Origin: JBBSJZ01 sp041751935
GTDB lineage: Bacteria > Planctomycetota > Planctomycetia > Pirellulales > Pirellulaceae
Direction of reading: 5' to 3'
Length of the DNA stretch: 64,000 bases
Assembly: GCA_041751935.1 (NCBI GenBank)
Contig: JBGSIA010000102.1
Coordinates: 1 to 64,000 of the forward strand
Below, in pieces: positions 16,288 to 26,000 of the stretch. The stretch's first letter is position 1. Every line of letters starts with the position of its first letter. The position numbers were made by a program, and so were the translations under genes. The notes under the pieces were generated by a model. That model searched no databases. It was not told where the DNA came from and was given only the letters and a program-made list of their open reading frames with translations.

Positions 16288-17778
16288 TCACTCCAAGCCG
16301 TAGCTCTTCATCCACCATGACAGTCGCTCGACATCGGTAGGCTCGGGAATTTGAATTCGAGATTTCCAAGTGCGCTGGTAGTCGGCACGTTTGTCTTTTT
16401 GGATCTGCGTTATCGACGGCTCGGTGGGTGGGTCGCCTGAAGCACCGCGATCATTGCTTGCGGTGGTCCATGTGTCGAGTTGTTGCTGCATCAGGTCAAC
16501 TTTCGCAGCATATTCCGAATTCTGTGAGGCATCATGTATCCCCTGTGGATCCGCTTCGAGATCATAGTATTCGATGGCCGGTCTGGTCGCAGCTAACCAG
16601 CGCCGCTGTGCTACATTCAGCTCGCCCGACGTTTGCAGCACACGCAGTAGTGCCATGCCCGGATAGCTCGCTTCCTTGTAGCCAGACCAGTTGAGTCGAG
16701 AGAGATTTGTGTTGAAGTTCTGTACAAGCCAAGAGTCATGACCAATTGCTGCTCGGATGCGATCCATCGCATCGCCACAACGATCGCGAGCCGCAAACAA
16801 TGCGTTACGCTGGGGGAAATCGCCGCCGAGGATAGGCTGGCCTTCCATCCACGATGGGACCGTGACACCGGCCAGCGATAACATTGATGGTGCTAAATCG
16901 ATGAGGCTCACTAGACGATTCTCAATGCATCCAGGCATAATCTGCGGCCCGCGTATGATCAGCGGCACTTGCAAGCCTTCGACGCTTAGCCATTGTTTGC
17001 CCCACGGCATGGGGCGCCCGTGGTCAGCGAAGAACATGACAATCGTATTGTCCAATACACCTTCTTCGTTGAGTTGATCCAGAATGTCGCCTACTCTCTG
17101 ATCCACGACTTCAACGCTTCGCTGATAAGCATACCAATCACGTCGCATGAGCGGCACATCAGGATAGTTCGGTGGCAATTCAATGGCGTCGAGCTTGTCT
17201 TCGTCGAAAGTTGCGGGAATAGGAAAGGGTCGATGTGGCTCGGTGATCTGAAACTGTGCGAAGAAGGGCTGGCCCGGTTTCCGTTTCCGCCAGTCGTCTC
17301 CATCAAACATCTCCGCTGAACTATGTGCGAAGTTGTAATGCGTTTTGCCTCTGGTGATCGCCTTACCATTGCGTTTTGAACCAGGCGCGGCCGCATTCGT
17401 CACAAACCAGCCCGCCTCGCGCAGTAAGCCCGGCAGATGCCGATACGGCGCGGGCAGCGACTGAGGATTCTCGACATCATGCGGATGCAATCCTGTAGTC
17501 GTCTGGTAACAGCCGAGAATGAAGGCTGAGCGCGAGGAGCTGCATACAGGTGCAGTTGCATAGGCTCGCGTGTAACGACAGCCCTCGGCAGCCAGTTGGT
17601 CCAGATACGGAGTAGTAACTTGCTTCAAGCCATACGCCCCGATGTCCGGCGACATATCGTCGGCAATGATCCAAACGAAGTTCAAGGGGGGCGATTGCTC
17701 GGAGGCTTCGGACCATAACGGCTGAGCCCAAAGGGCAAAGAGCAACGCAATTTGGATTGGGCGATATATTGGTTTCAT
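16288..17778 (-). CDS. Secreted sulfatase (N-sulfoglucosamine sulfohydrolase-like)
   Basis: 496 residues from the ATG at 17778, which overlaps the sialidase stop as ATGA. A signal peptide is present (MKPIYRPIQIALLFALWAQP). The alkaline-phosphatase-fold core has the metal-binding IADDMSPDIGAYG (Asp40/41). The formylglycine motif is CSSSR at Cys79; the usual Pro/Ala at the third position is Ser. Further ligands are in FFADHGRPMPWGKQ. Family S1 sulfatases need the Cys converted to formylglycine by a maturase that is not in this window. The sequence is closest in pattern to sulfamidase-like sulfatases acting on sulfated glycans. It is translationally coupled to the sialidase. Confidence 0.93.
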   Translation of the reverse strand: MKPIYRPIQIALLFALWAQPLWSEASEQSPPLNFVWIIADDMSPDIGAYGLKQVTTPYLDQLAAEGCRYTRAYATAPVCSSSRSAFILGCYQTTTGLHPHDVENPQSLPAPYRHLPGLLREAGWFVTNAAAPGSKRNGKAITRGKTHYNFAHSSAEMFDGDDWRKRKPGQPFFAQFQITEPHRPFPIPATFDEDKLDAIELPPNYPDVPLMRRDWYAYQRSVEVVDQRVGDILDQLNEEGVLDNTIVMFFADHGRPMPWGKQWLSVEGLQVPLIIRGPQIMPGCIENRLVSLIDLAPSMLSLAGVTVPSWMEGQPILGGDFPQRNALFAARDRCGDAMDRIRAAIGHDSWLVQNFNTNLSRLNWSGYKEASYPGMALLRVLQTSGELNVAQRRWLAATRPAIEYYDLEADPQGIHDASQNSEYAAKVDLMQQQLDTWTTASNDRGASGDPPTEPSITQIQKDKRADYQRTWKSRIQIPEPTDVERLSWWMKSYGLE

Positions 17779-18932
17779 GGTTGTGTGATCCATTCAAGAT
17801 TGAACCGAGCACAAACGATGCTGGTCTCCTTTTCGTACAAACACAATACGGTTCCATCCGGGAGAACTGCTAGGTCAGAGTAGGCGCTGGGGCCAGCGTC
17901 GAGCGTCTTGTTCACCGACCAAGTCTTTCCATCATCATCACTGAGCTTAATGGATAAGTTTTTTCGCTGCCCTCTGCCAGCGGGATTTTCTTTGCCGTTC
18001 TTGTCGAGATCAAGGCTATGCGGATTGGAGAAAACTAAGGTTCCCTGCTTTGCAGGATGCGACACGATGCTGGCCATGCAAATCGGCTCCCATAGTTGCT
18101 CGTGAAATACGGGCCGACTCCAACCTGTTGCACCATCGTGACTGTGTGAGATCAGTTTGCGATTGGCCGTGGAGACGCTACGCGCGACAAGCATCACGCG
18201 ACCATCGGAAAGCTCGGTGATCATCGTTTCGTTTGGATCGCCAAACTCTCCTTCATCCGGGAAAGCGACTTCGCCTGCTTGCCAAGTCTTGCCATGGTCA
18301 TCGCTATAGATCGTTCCCGAAGCAGATGGCTTGTGATCGCCGATGTTTCCATACGCTAGCCAAATCGGAACGACTAACCGACCACTCTTGATTTGCAGCC
18401 CATGCCCAGGACCGGTGGCGATGACTTTCCAGTCATACTTCTTGCGGAAGGGCTCGAACGAAGAAGTGACCTCAACGGGCTTGCTCCAAGAGAGCCCATC
18501 GTCGGCGCTTCGCATCGAAAAGCAGCGAGCGTAATTTACACAGTAGAGAAACTCGATCGCTCCCGTTTGACGGTCGACGATTGCAACAGGATTATTGACG
18601 GTCTGCTCACGTTCGCCCCCTTCGGTCTTTCGCGGATTCCCTTCGATACGCTCCGCGTGGTGCGCGATATGCTGAGACGGCAACCACGTCTTTCCACCGT
18701 CGGTTGAACGCCGCAAGTGGATCTCAATTTCGCCCCAATCGGAACTGTTGTTTTTTCGTGCCTCACAGTACGCCAGCACGGTTCCCTTCGGTGTCACCAC
18801 CATGCCAGGAATGCGATAACGAGCGATGCCATTGAAGCCCTGCGGAAAGACCTCGCTCGTATCGAGCATCGGCTCGGCAGCTAGAGAAAACGTTGATACC
18901 ACTGTGAGGATCAAAAGTGAGAGTGTTCGCAT
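17775..18932 (-). CDS. Secreted exo-sialidase (BNR/Asp-box neuraminidase)
   Basis: 385 residues from the ATG at 18932, chosen for the signal peptide (MRTLSLLILTVVSTFSLAAE). The sialidase hallmarks are present: the RIP motif in GIARYRIPGMV with the carboxylate-binding Arg, and a nearby catalytic-type Asp in the SDWGEIE region. There are four Asp boxes of the S-x-D-x-G-x-[TS]-W type (STDGGKTW, SADDGLSW, SDDHGKTW, SDDDGKTW), one per propeller blade. It would cleave terminal sialic or ulosonic acids from glycans outside the cytoplasm. It is the first gene of a coupled pair with the sulfatase (ATGA overlap), suggesting joint attack on an acidic, sulfated glycan. No sialic-acid catabolic genes are adjacent. 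Confidence 0.93.
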   Translation of the reverse strand: MRTLSLLILTVVSTFSLAAEPMLDTSEVFPQGFNGIARYRIPGMVVTPKGTVLAYCEARKNNSSDWGEIEIHLRRSTDGGKTWLPSQHIAHHAERIEGNPRKTEGGEREQTVNNPVAIVDRQTGAIEFLYCVNYARCFSMRSADDGLSWSKPVEVTSSFEPFRKKYDWKVIATGPGHGLQIKSGRLVVPIWLAYGNIGDHKPSASGTIYSDDHGKTWQAGEVAFPDEGEFGDPNETMITELSDGRVMLVARSVSTANRKLISHSHDGATGWSRPVFHEQLWEPICMASIVSHPAKQGTLVFSNPHSLDLDKNGKENPAGRGQRKNLSIKLSDDDGKTWSVNKTLDAGPSAYSDLAVLPDGTVLCLYEKETSIVCARFNLEWITQP

Positions 18933-19774
18933 TTTTGGTTTTGCTTGGGAAAAAAGTGCCAGCGGCTTTTGCATTTGAATCGACCAGATTGCAAAAGCAA
19001 GTTTACCAGGGCGAACCGCGACGCTGGGCACAATGACTGATCACACCAGCGTACCACAGTCGCCGAGACATGTCAGATCGAGCGAAATCAAAGGTCGAAA
19101 TCAACGGGTTCACGTTGCGGCGAAATCTAAGGAGCGAAATCAAGGCCGTAGGTGGCGAAGGTGAGGACTTGCTCGATCAGGTTCGCGCTGATGAAAGAGA
19201 GGTCGTAGAGTATTCGCACGCTGCCGTGACCGAAGACGAGAGTTCCAGCGACCGGTGTACCATCGGCTTTGGCGCAGTGGACGCGTTGAGAGATCTCATC
19301 GTTGCCGAAGGTGTAATAGGTGCTGGCTAGCATGAATTCGCTCGGCTCACCTTGTCGGCTCTTAGATCAAACTTCGATAACTCAATTAAGTGTATCTGAA
19401 ACTGGTCGCCCAAGCTCACCGAATGAACAGGGTCGTAAAAAGAAAAACGCATATGACCGGCGGAAACCTGTAGAAGAAGCGAGCTGGTAAACGAGCAAAT
19501 GCTGATCGCCGGACGCAGATCGCCGTAAGAGTCACCTGCCTGCATCTGGCCGGTGTACAGTTCGCTGGTGTAGACTTATAGTTGCAGGGACGTTCGTCAA
19601 AGATAAGCTAGTCCATAATTCCGTTGCCAGGCATAAACGGTTGGCTCAGAGTGTGAATTGGGTGGAGCCTTTCGCAAGATCGCCTGGCAAGCAGTGACGA
19701 GTTACCCGTGTTGGGTGTCGTCGACAATAATAAAAACGGCGTTACTGACGACCGGGAAGGTAACCAAGAACAAA
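18933..19774. other. Spacer between the sialidase operon and madL
   Basis: About 840 bp. It contains the Rpn fragment at 19327-19575. The flanking parts (18933-19326 and 19576-19774) show no other supportable gene. The sialidase and madL promoters should lie here, but no clear boxes were found. Confidence 0.4.
19327..19575 (-). pseudogene. Fragment of an Rpn/PD-(D/E)XK-type transposase
   Basis: An open stretch with no start reads VYTSELYTGQMQAGDSYGDL, RPAISICSFTS, then AGHMRFSFYDPVHSVSLGDQ and IHLIELSKFDL. That is the second half of the nuclease domain of Rpn-family (recombination-promoting nuclease, IS-like) proteins. A TAA at 19576-19578 cuts off the upstream part, and the frame ends early at 19327. 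The PD-(D/E)XK core is lost, so it is not functional. A minus-strand frame just downstream (19127-19333) shows no recognisable continuation. Confidence 0.7.
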
Positions 19775-20167
19775 GTGGCGATTTATGGTACGGCCTTATT
19801 GGCTTTCTGTTTGTTGTGCGGGCTGGTCGTTGGCAAACTGATTGGCATGGTGGTCGGCGTCGACGATAACGTAGGCGGTGTTGGCATTGCGATGTTGCTT
19901 CTGGTCGCAATCTCGGGACATTTGCAAGCGACTGGGCGAATGTCAAAACCGACACAAGGTGGTGTGTTGTTTTGGAGTTCGATTTACATCCCAATCGTTG
20001 TTGCGATGGCTGCGAGCCAGAATGTGCTCGGTGCAGTGAGCAGTGGATTGCTCGCGATTGTCGCTGGTGCCGTTGCGGTAGTCGTTTGTTTCTCGCTCGT
20101 GCCAGTGATCAGCAAAATTGGTCAGACCGTCGATATCACATCTTTTGACGAAACGGAGCCGATGTGA
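19775..20167 (+). CDS. madL: Malonate transporter subunit MadL
   Basis: 130 residues from a GTG at 19775. This start gives the characteristic MadL N-terminus [V/M]AIYGTALLAFCLLCG; the longer frame upstream has no homology-like sequence. AAGG lies about 15 nt upstream, and the spacing is not ideal. There are four hydrophobic helices, with the conserved GVDDNVGGVGIAMLLL (about 31-46) and GGVLFWSSIYIPIVVAM (about 67-83) segments. MadL and MadM together form a two-component malonate:cation symporter in the inner membrane. The stop overlaps the madM start (GTGA), so the subunits are translationally coupled. Confidence 0.92.
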   Translation: MAIYGTALLAFCLLCGLVVGKLIGMVVGVDDNVGGVGIAMLLLVAISGHLQATGRMSKPTQGGVLFWSSIYIPIVVAMAASQNVLGAVSSGLLAIVAGAVAVVVCFSLVPVISKIGQTVDITSFDETEPM

Positions 20168-20937
20168 GTTCGATTTGGCAAGCTATTGAGTCGATTCTAA
20201 TCAAGAACTCGCTCGTCACTGCATTCGCCTTCATTGGACTTGTCGTGGGCGTCTCTTACGTCATCTCGCACCGCGTGACTCAAGGGCGAATGCACGGTTC
20301 GGCAATCGCTATCTTGTTGGGTCTGTTGTTGGCGTACATCGGCGGAATCGTTACCGGTGGGACGAAGGGACTTGCGGACATTGAGTGCCTTGCCGGTATC
20401 GGAATTATGGGCGGCTCAATGTTACGAGATTTTGCAATCGTGGCTACCGCGTTTGGTGTGCGACTTGACGAGTTCTTGAAAACGGGACTGAGCGGCGTAG
20501 TTTCCCTATTGGCGGGCATATTTGTGTCATTCGCGATCGGGGCCGTTGTCGCATTCGCATTCGGTTATCGAGACGCCGTTAGCATGACGACGATCGGTGG
20601 TGGTGCAGCGACTTACATTGTGGGACCTGTCACGGGAACCGCGTTAGGTGCATCGAGTGAGGTGATCGCCCTAAGTGTTGCGGCTGGGTTGGTGAAAGCT
20701 ATCCTCGTGATGACGATGACGCCCCTTGTCGCCACTTGGATCGGACTGAACAATCCTCGATCCGCTTTAATTTTCGGTGGACTCATGGGAACAACAAGCG
20801 GAGTCGCTGGTGGCTTAGCCGCAACAGACGAACGACTCGTACCCTACGGGGCAATGACCGCAACATTTTACACTGGAGTCGGTTGCTTACTCGGACCTTC
20901 TGTTATCTTTTTCGCAATTCGTGCAATTGTTGAATGA
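20164..20937 (+). CDS. madM: Malonate transporter subunit MadM
   Basis: 257 residues from a GTG inside the madL stop (GTGA). It is polytopic, with about seven to eight TM segments. Family segments include FAFIGLVVGVSYVISHRVTQ, TGGTKGLADIECLAGIGIMG and GGGAATYIVGPVTGTALGAS, and the C-terminal region contains FGGLMGTTSGVAGGLAATD. It acts with MadL to import malonate. The downstream acyl-CoA synthetase would activate the imported acid, which supports the assignment. Confidence 0.93.
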   Translation: MSSIWQAIESILIKNSLVTAFAFIGLVVGVSYVISHRVTQGRMHGSAIAILLGLLLAYIGGIVTGGTKGLADIECLAGIGIMGGSMLRDFAIVATAFGVRLDEFLKTGLSGVVSLLAGIFVSFAIGAVVAFAFGYRDAVSMTTIGGGAATYIVGPVTGTALGASSEVIALSVAAGLVKAILVMTMTPLVATWIGLNNPRSALIFGGLMGTTSGVAGGLAATDERLVPYGAMTATFYTGVGCLLGPSVIFFAIRAIVE

Positions 20938-21014
20938 TGTAAATGCGATTCCCAGCAAGCACGACTCTATACGCCCGTTTTCCATTGGCGTCATCTGACC
21001 GTTAGCCTATTTCT

Positions 21015-22538
21015 ATGAACCAACTTCCAATCTTCGATCGGGCGATTGCACACGCACAACGCATTGCCCTTGTCGAGAACGATGTGTCGCACACGTACAA
21101 AGATTTGGTCGCTGCGTCCGCAGCCGTCGCCAGGTCACTGCTGGGTGATTCCGACGATCTCAACCAGGAGCGAGTTGCATTTCTTGTTCCCGCAGGTTTC
21201 GATTACACACGTTGTTTGTGGGGGATCTGGCGATCAGGTGGCGTAGCATTGCCGCTAAGTCATTCAGCGACTGAGAATGAACTTGAGTACGCGTTGACGG
21301 ATTCCGCATCCAATATCGTTGTCACGACACGTGAGCTTGCACCAAAAATCACTGGACTGTGTGGGCGTTTGTCACGGTCCGTTCTCGTCATCGACGACCT
21401 CGCTCTTGATGACGGAAAAAGACTTCCTCAGGTCGCACCGACTCGACGTGCAATGATTCTTTACACCAGCGGAACGACAAGCAAGCCGAAAGGTGTTGTT
21501 ACGACCCATGCATGCATTCAGTCCCAGATTGAGTCGCTCGTTGAAGCTTGGCATTGGCAACAAGACGACAGCATTCCGTTGTTTCTGCCTCTGCACCATA
21601 TCCATGGCATCATCAACGTTATGTCATGCGCTTTGTGGACGGGCGCCCGCATTGAGGTGTTTAGACGGTTCGATCGAGACATGATTTTGAATCGAGTCGC
21701 AAGCGATGTATACACAATCTTCATGGCAGTGCCGACAATCTATGTGAAACTGATCGAGGTACTCGAAGCCATGTCAGGCGACGCTCGATTGCCCTTCGTA
21801 CAAGGCTTTGCCAAGATGCGATTGATGGTTTCAGGCTCAGCCGCGTTGCCCGCCCGCGTTCACGAAAAATGGACGGAGCTGACGACTCAGAAGTTGCTTG
21901 AACGATACGGAATGACGGAAATAGGTATGGCTATCTCGAATCCGTATCTCGGCGAGCGACGACCTGGGGCTGTCGGGCAAGCGCTTCCCGGGGTGGAGAT
22001 TCGATTGGTTTCTGAAAACGGCGAGATCGTATCCAGCGAAAATGTATCCGGTGAGATCCAAGTTCGTGGAGCCAACGTTTTTTCTGAGTATTGGAATCGC
22101 CCGCAAGCGACGGTTGAGTCATTTCAAGATGGATGGTTCCGTACCGGTGACATAGCAGTTTGTGAGCGCGGCTACTACCGGATCATGGGACGAAGCAGCG
22201 TCGACATCATCAAGAGTGGTGGCTACAAACTCTCCGCACTTGAGATTGAAGCTGCGTTGTTGGATCATCCATCGATCAGCGAGTGTGCTGTGGTCGGCGT
22301 CCCCGATGAAACTTGGGGCGAAAGCGTAGCCGCTGCAATCGTCCTTCGTCCCAACTCCTTCCTTGATGTCGATACACTCCGGGCATGGTGCGATGGTCGC
22401 ATCTCACCGTACAAGATTCCGCGACTTCTCCACTGCGTCGACACCCTGCCTCGAAACGCCATGGGTAAAGTCACTAAACCTGACGTCCTCAAACTTTTTC
22501 AGACGCTTACGAGCCCTGGCCTTCGCTTCAATATCTAA
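21015..22538 (+). CDS. matB: Malonyl-CoA synthetase (acyl-adenylate-forming)
   Basis: 507 residues, the usual MatB length. Adenylate-forming motifs are in order: the phosphate loop ILYTSGTTSKPKGVVTTH (about 149-166), the YGMTEIG motif (about 299-305), FRTGDIA (about 376-382), the hinge IIKSGGYKLSALEIE (about 399-413), and the catalytic-lysine end PRNAMGKVTK (about 478-487). The enzyme makes malonyl-CoA from malonate, ATP and CoA. It starts 77 bp after madM and is very likely in the same operon. No malonyl-CoA decarboxylase is in the window, so the product may feed fatty-acid synthesis or a decarboxylase encoded elsewhere. Substrate choice rests on context. Confidence 0.85.
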   Translation: MNQLPIFDRAIAHAQRIALVENDVSHTYKDLVAASAAVARSLLGDSDDLNQERVAFLVPAGFDYTRCLWGIWRSGGVALPLSHSATENELEYALTDSASNIVVTTRELAPKITGLCGRLSRSVLVIDDLALDDGKRLPQVAPTRRAMILYTSGTTSKPKGVVTTHACIQSQIESLVEAWHWQQDDSIPLFLPLHHIHGIINVMSCALWTGARIEVFRRFDRDMILNRVASDVYTIFMAVPTIYVKLIEVLEAMSGDARLPFVQGFAKMRLMVSGSAALPARVHEKWTELTTQKLLERYGMTEIGMAISNPYLGERRPGAVGQALPGVEIRLVSENGEIVSSENVSGEIQVRGANVFSEYWNRPQATVESFQDGWFRTGDIAVCERGYYRIMGRSSVDIIKSGGYKLSALEIEAALLDHPSISECAVVGVPDETWGESVAAAIVLRPNSFLDVDTLRAWCDGRISPYKIPRLLHCVDTLPRNAMGKVTKPDVLKLFQTLTSPGLRFNI

Positions 22539-22599
22539 CCAAGTCTTCGTCGGCGGAGAGCGTGATTCTCGAGTACATAAAACGACAAAGGGCCGCCGT

Positions 22600-22928
22600 A
22601 TTCCGTAATTGCAGGGTGCGTTCAGGCAAACTAGGTTGCTCGTGCGGAGGACTGTCGATGGGGGGCGTTGTACCAATGGTTGACGCAGCCGGAACCTGAT
22701 CCCAAACTATTATCAGCGTGGCCACTACCACGGCTTCCAAATTGGGTGAAGCGGGCGCGCGAGTCACTGAGTGAAAAAGAATTCGACGCAGTTCGCTGGA
22801 GTATCAAGCGTGGCAGTCCATTTGGCAATGAGACTTGGGTCGGATCAGCAGCACATCGGATTGATCTTGAATCAACACTCCGCCCTCGTGGACGCCCCAG
22901 AGTACGCCAGTGCCAGGCAAGGACCTGA
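22600..22928 (+). pseudogene. 3' fragment of a REP-associated tyrosine transposase (RAYT)
   Basis: The frame reads VARAEDCRWGALYQWLTQ, LLSAWPLPRLPNWVKRA, AVRWSIKRGSPFGNETW and LESTLRPRGRPR. That is the C-terminal third of IS200-like RAYT proteins (W-x-x-S-L ... WPLPRP-x-x-W ... RRGRPFG-x-x-W ... LESTLRPRGRP). A TAG at 22632-22634 interrupts it, just where homologues read ...AxLVxRAEDW. The HUH catalytic domain upstream is absent. It is non-functional. The rest of the 507-bp gap to 23046 shows nothing else supportable. Confidence 0.75.
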
Positions 22929-23045
22929 CACCGTTGTTTGCTCGCCCCTGTTAGACGCGTTTGGATAGAGCCGGTCTGGCAACACTTGCTCATGCATCCA
23001 GCTTCACGCGACGGAAAATCGTGACAATCCCAAGAGACTGATTCC

Positions 23046-26000
23046 ATGATACGAAAGACCATTCTCGCACTGCTGCTTTCGGTCGCGACTTTTTCGATCG
23101 CTGTTGCGCAACACCCTAGAGATTTGTCGACAATAAATGCCGGGGAGGTCGGATTGTCCCACGACGGACTACAGCAGATTACGGAGTACTTGCAGCGAGA
23201 AGTCGACGAAGGCCGAATCGCAGGAGCCGTTGCAGCGGTATCGCGGTATGGGCGAGTCGGCTATTTGCAGGCCGTCGGGAATGCTGGCCTCGAGCCGAAG
23301 CAACCAATGCGTACTGATGTGTTGTTCCGAATTGCCTCGATGACGAAAGTGATCACGAGCGCGGCCGTCATGAGTCTGGTCGAAGACGGTACGGTATCGC
23401 TCGACGATCCACTTTCCAAGCATCTGCCCGGCTTTGCAGAGATCCGAGTGTTGAAGAGTGTCGAGGGTGATTCAACGGAGTCCGTCCCAGCCAAAAGGGA
23501 GCCGACGATTCGCGACTTGTTGGTTCATCGCTCTGGTTTGACATACGGTTGGTTCGGCCCAGAGAAACTCGATGCAATCTACACCGTGAATGCAATTCAG
23601 AACCTGTTTGAGCCCACCGCCGAAACAATCGGCGATCGCGTCGATCGCGTTGCTACCGTGCCTTTGAAGTTTCACCCAGGCACGGACTGGGACTACAGCG
23701 TGTCCACTGACGTGCTGGGGCGCGTGGTCGAAGTCGCATCCGGTTTGACGTTGGATCAGTTCTTTCGCGAACGGTTTTTCCGGCCGCTGAAAATGCAAGA
23801 CACGTTCTTCTATGTGCCAGTCGACAAGCAGGCGCGGCTCGCTGGGTTGTTCACGCTGGATGAGAACAAACGGCTGAAGTCCGTAGCTGACACGCCGGTG
23901 CAGGTCGGGTTTCTGCGGTTCAGCGCCGACTACTGCACCCAGCCTGGGCGTTTCTATTCCGGCGGAGGTGGACTGGTTTCGTCGACGCTCGACTACGTTC
24001 GCTTCCTGCACATGCTGTTGGGCGGTGGGGAACTCGACGGCGTACGTGTTTTGAAGCGAGAAACCGTTTCGATGATGACCCAGAACCATATCGGCGAGAT
24101 GACGATTCCGTTTCCCGGTCATGGCGACGGTTTTGGGTTCGGATTTGGAGTCGTCACCGATCGGGGGCTTAGCACCGATGAATTTTCCGTGGGCACGTTT
24201 TCGTGGGGCGGCATCTTCAACACGTATTTCCGGGTCGATCCCCAGGAAGAACTCGTCGGCGTGCTGATGACGCAGTTGTTTCCCAACGATCACCTCAGCG
24301 TACGCGAAAACTTTCGCAAGCTCGCGTACGCCGCGATCGACGACTCTGGATTTGAGCAACTCTATCACTACCGGCCAGGCGACGAACACGCGAATCCCTC
24401 CTTTAACGGGCGGGAACTGCGAGTTAACGCGGCGGAGGTTTCCACGCACCCAGAGTTCGCAGCTCGCAGTGAGTCGCGGTCCAGCGGTATGGCCCGCATT
24501 CGCGTCGACGAAGACCTGCGAACAATCCGGCGAGTGGACTTGGACACTGAGGTCTGGGGTGGGCATCCCGGCACGAGCAATAAGCGAGTGACGATCAACG
24601 GTCGCAGTACACATCTCTTTCCCGATGTTGGCTCGGCACAGAACAACTGTACTCACCAGTATTCATCGTTCAATTTGCGCCCCATCGATTTGGTAAACGG
24701 TTACAACTCGCTACAGTTCGCGTGCGATACGGGCAACACGTTTTGGGGCCACTTCATCGTTGATCGAGCAACCTTGCGAATTGGTCTGACAGAAGGTGAT
24801 GAGCGATTGGGGAGGTTGGGTCTGAAGGAATTCAATGCGCGAGTAACCGCGTTGCCGCTTGCAGGTGAAAAAGAAGGCTTTGAGCTAAGCTTGGATATCT
24901 GGGCAGAGTTTCGCAACAAAGTCGCCAACGTGCTTTATCAAGCAAGACACTTTGGCTATGACGAAAACGGCAACGGTTGGCGAACCGACTGGCATGATCT
25001 GGATGGAACGACATTCGATAGTTCCATGATTCCAGCGCAGAAGAGAGTTGAAGTGCGTGCGGTGGTCGAATTTACCGATGCCCTGAACCTGCGATATAGA
25101 ACGGCATCGACGAGAGACTTGACTATCGAACAGCGACGGGGCGAACGCGTGCGACTGTTTGCATCCTGTGATTTGCCTCGCCCGTTCTGGTCACGCGACA
25201 ACAGAATCAGAGAGTGTACTGTAGACCTGGATGTTGATCCAAAGGATATTTCCGCAGCCGAACTTCACGTAGTCGCGTGGACTGGTGGGCCAGGCGATGT
25301 TGCCGATTACTTCACGTTAAATGGGAAGCATCTGGCAATTGCGGATGGTAAGAAACACGAGACAGTCTACTCGCGCGTAGTCATCGAACCCACGCTGCTC
25401 CGCCGTGGCGAGAACAAGTTCGTGCTGCGATCAGACACAAAACATCACGGCATCGAAATTTTGTTGCCCGGTCCGGCTCTGATGGTGCGACATCGTGAAG
25501 TTAAAGCCTCCGAGCCTGAGGTCTCTGCGTCCATTAAAGTCGAATCAGCTCGCGATGAATCTGCGGGTAGCCTCGACTGCTTTCGCATCACGACGCCAAC
25601 AGCAACGGTGTTGGCCAAGCAACCGGTCCAGACGCCTCAAGATCACGAGTTCCGCGAGAGCAACGAAGATACCGTAGCGAATGAGGAGGCATTGCGTTCG
25701 CTCGAGCAATTCGCACTGACTCAGCAAGGTGACCCGCAAGCAGGTGCGAAGCTGTTTCAAGATCAGCGAACCAAATGCGCTACCTGCCATCGCATCGGCA
25801 AAGAGGGAAGGCAGGTAGGGCCCGATCTGTCCAGCATTGGCGGAAAATTTGATCGACCGCACCTGATTGATGCGTTGCTTTATCCGTCACGGCAAATTGG
25901 CTACGGCTACGAAACCACGACGGTCGTCACCGACGATGGGAAAGTTATCAGCGGAATCGCGATAGAAGCCGACGACACGCATTTAACGCTGCTCGATGCG

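Noticed and set aside
19127..19333. Minus-strand frame following the Rpn fragment
   Set aside because: It overlaps the end of the fragment but shows no sequence typical of the Rpn C-terminus. Not supportable as a gene.
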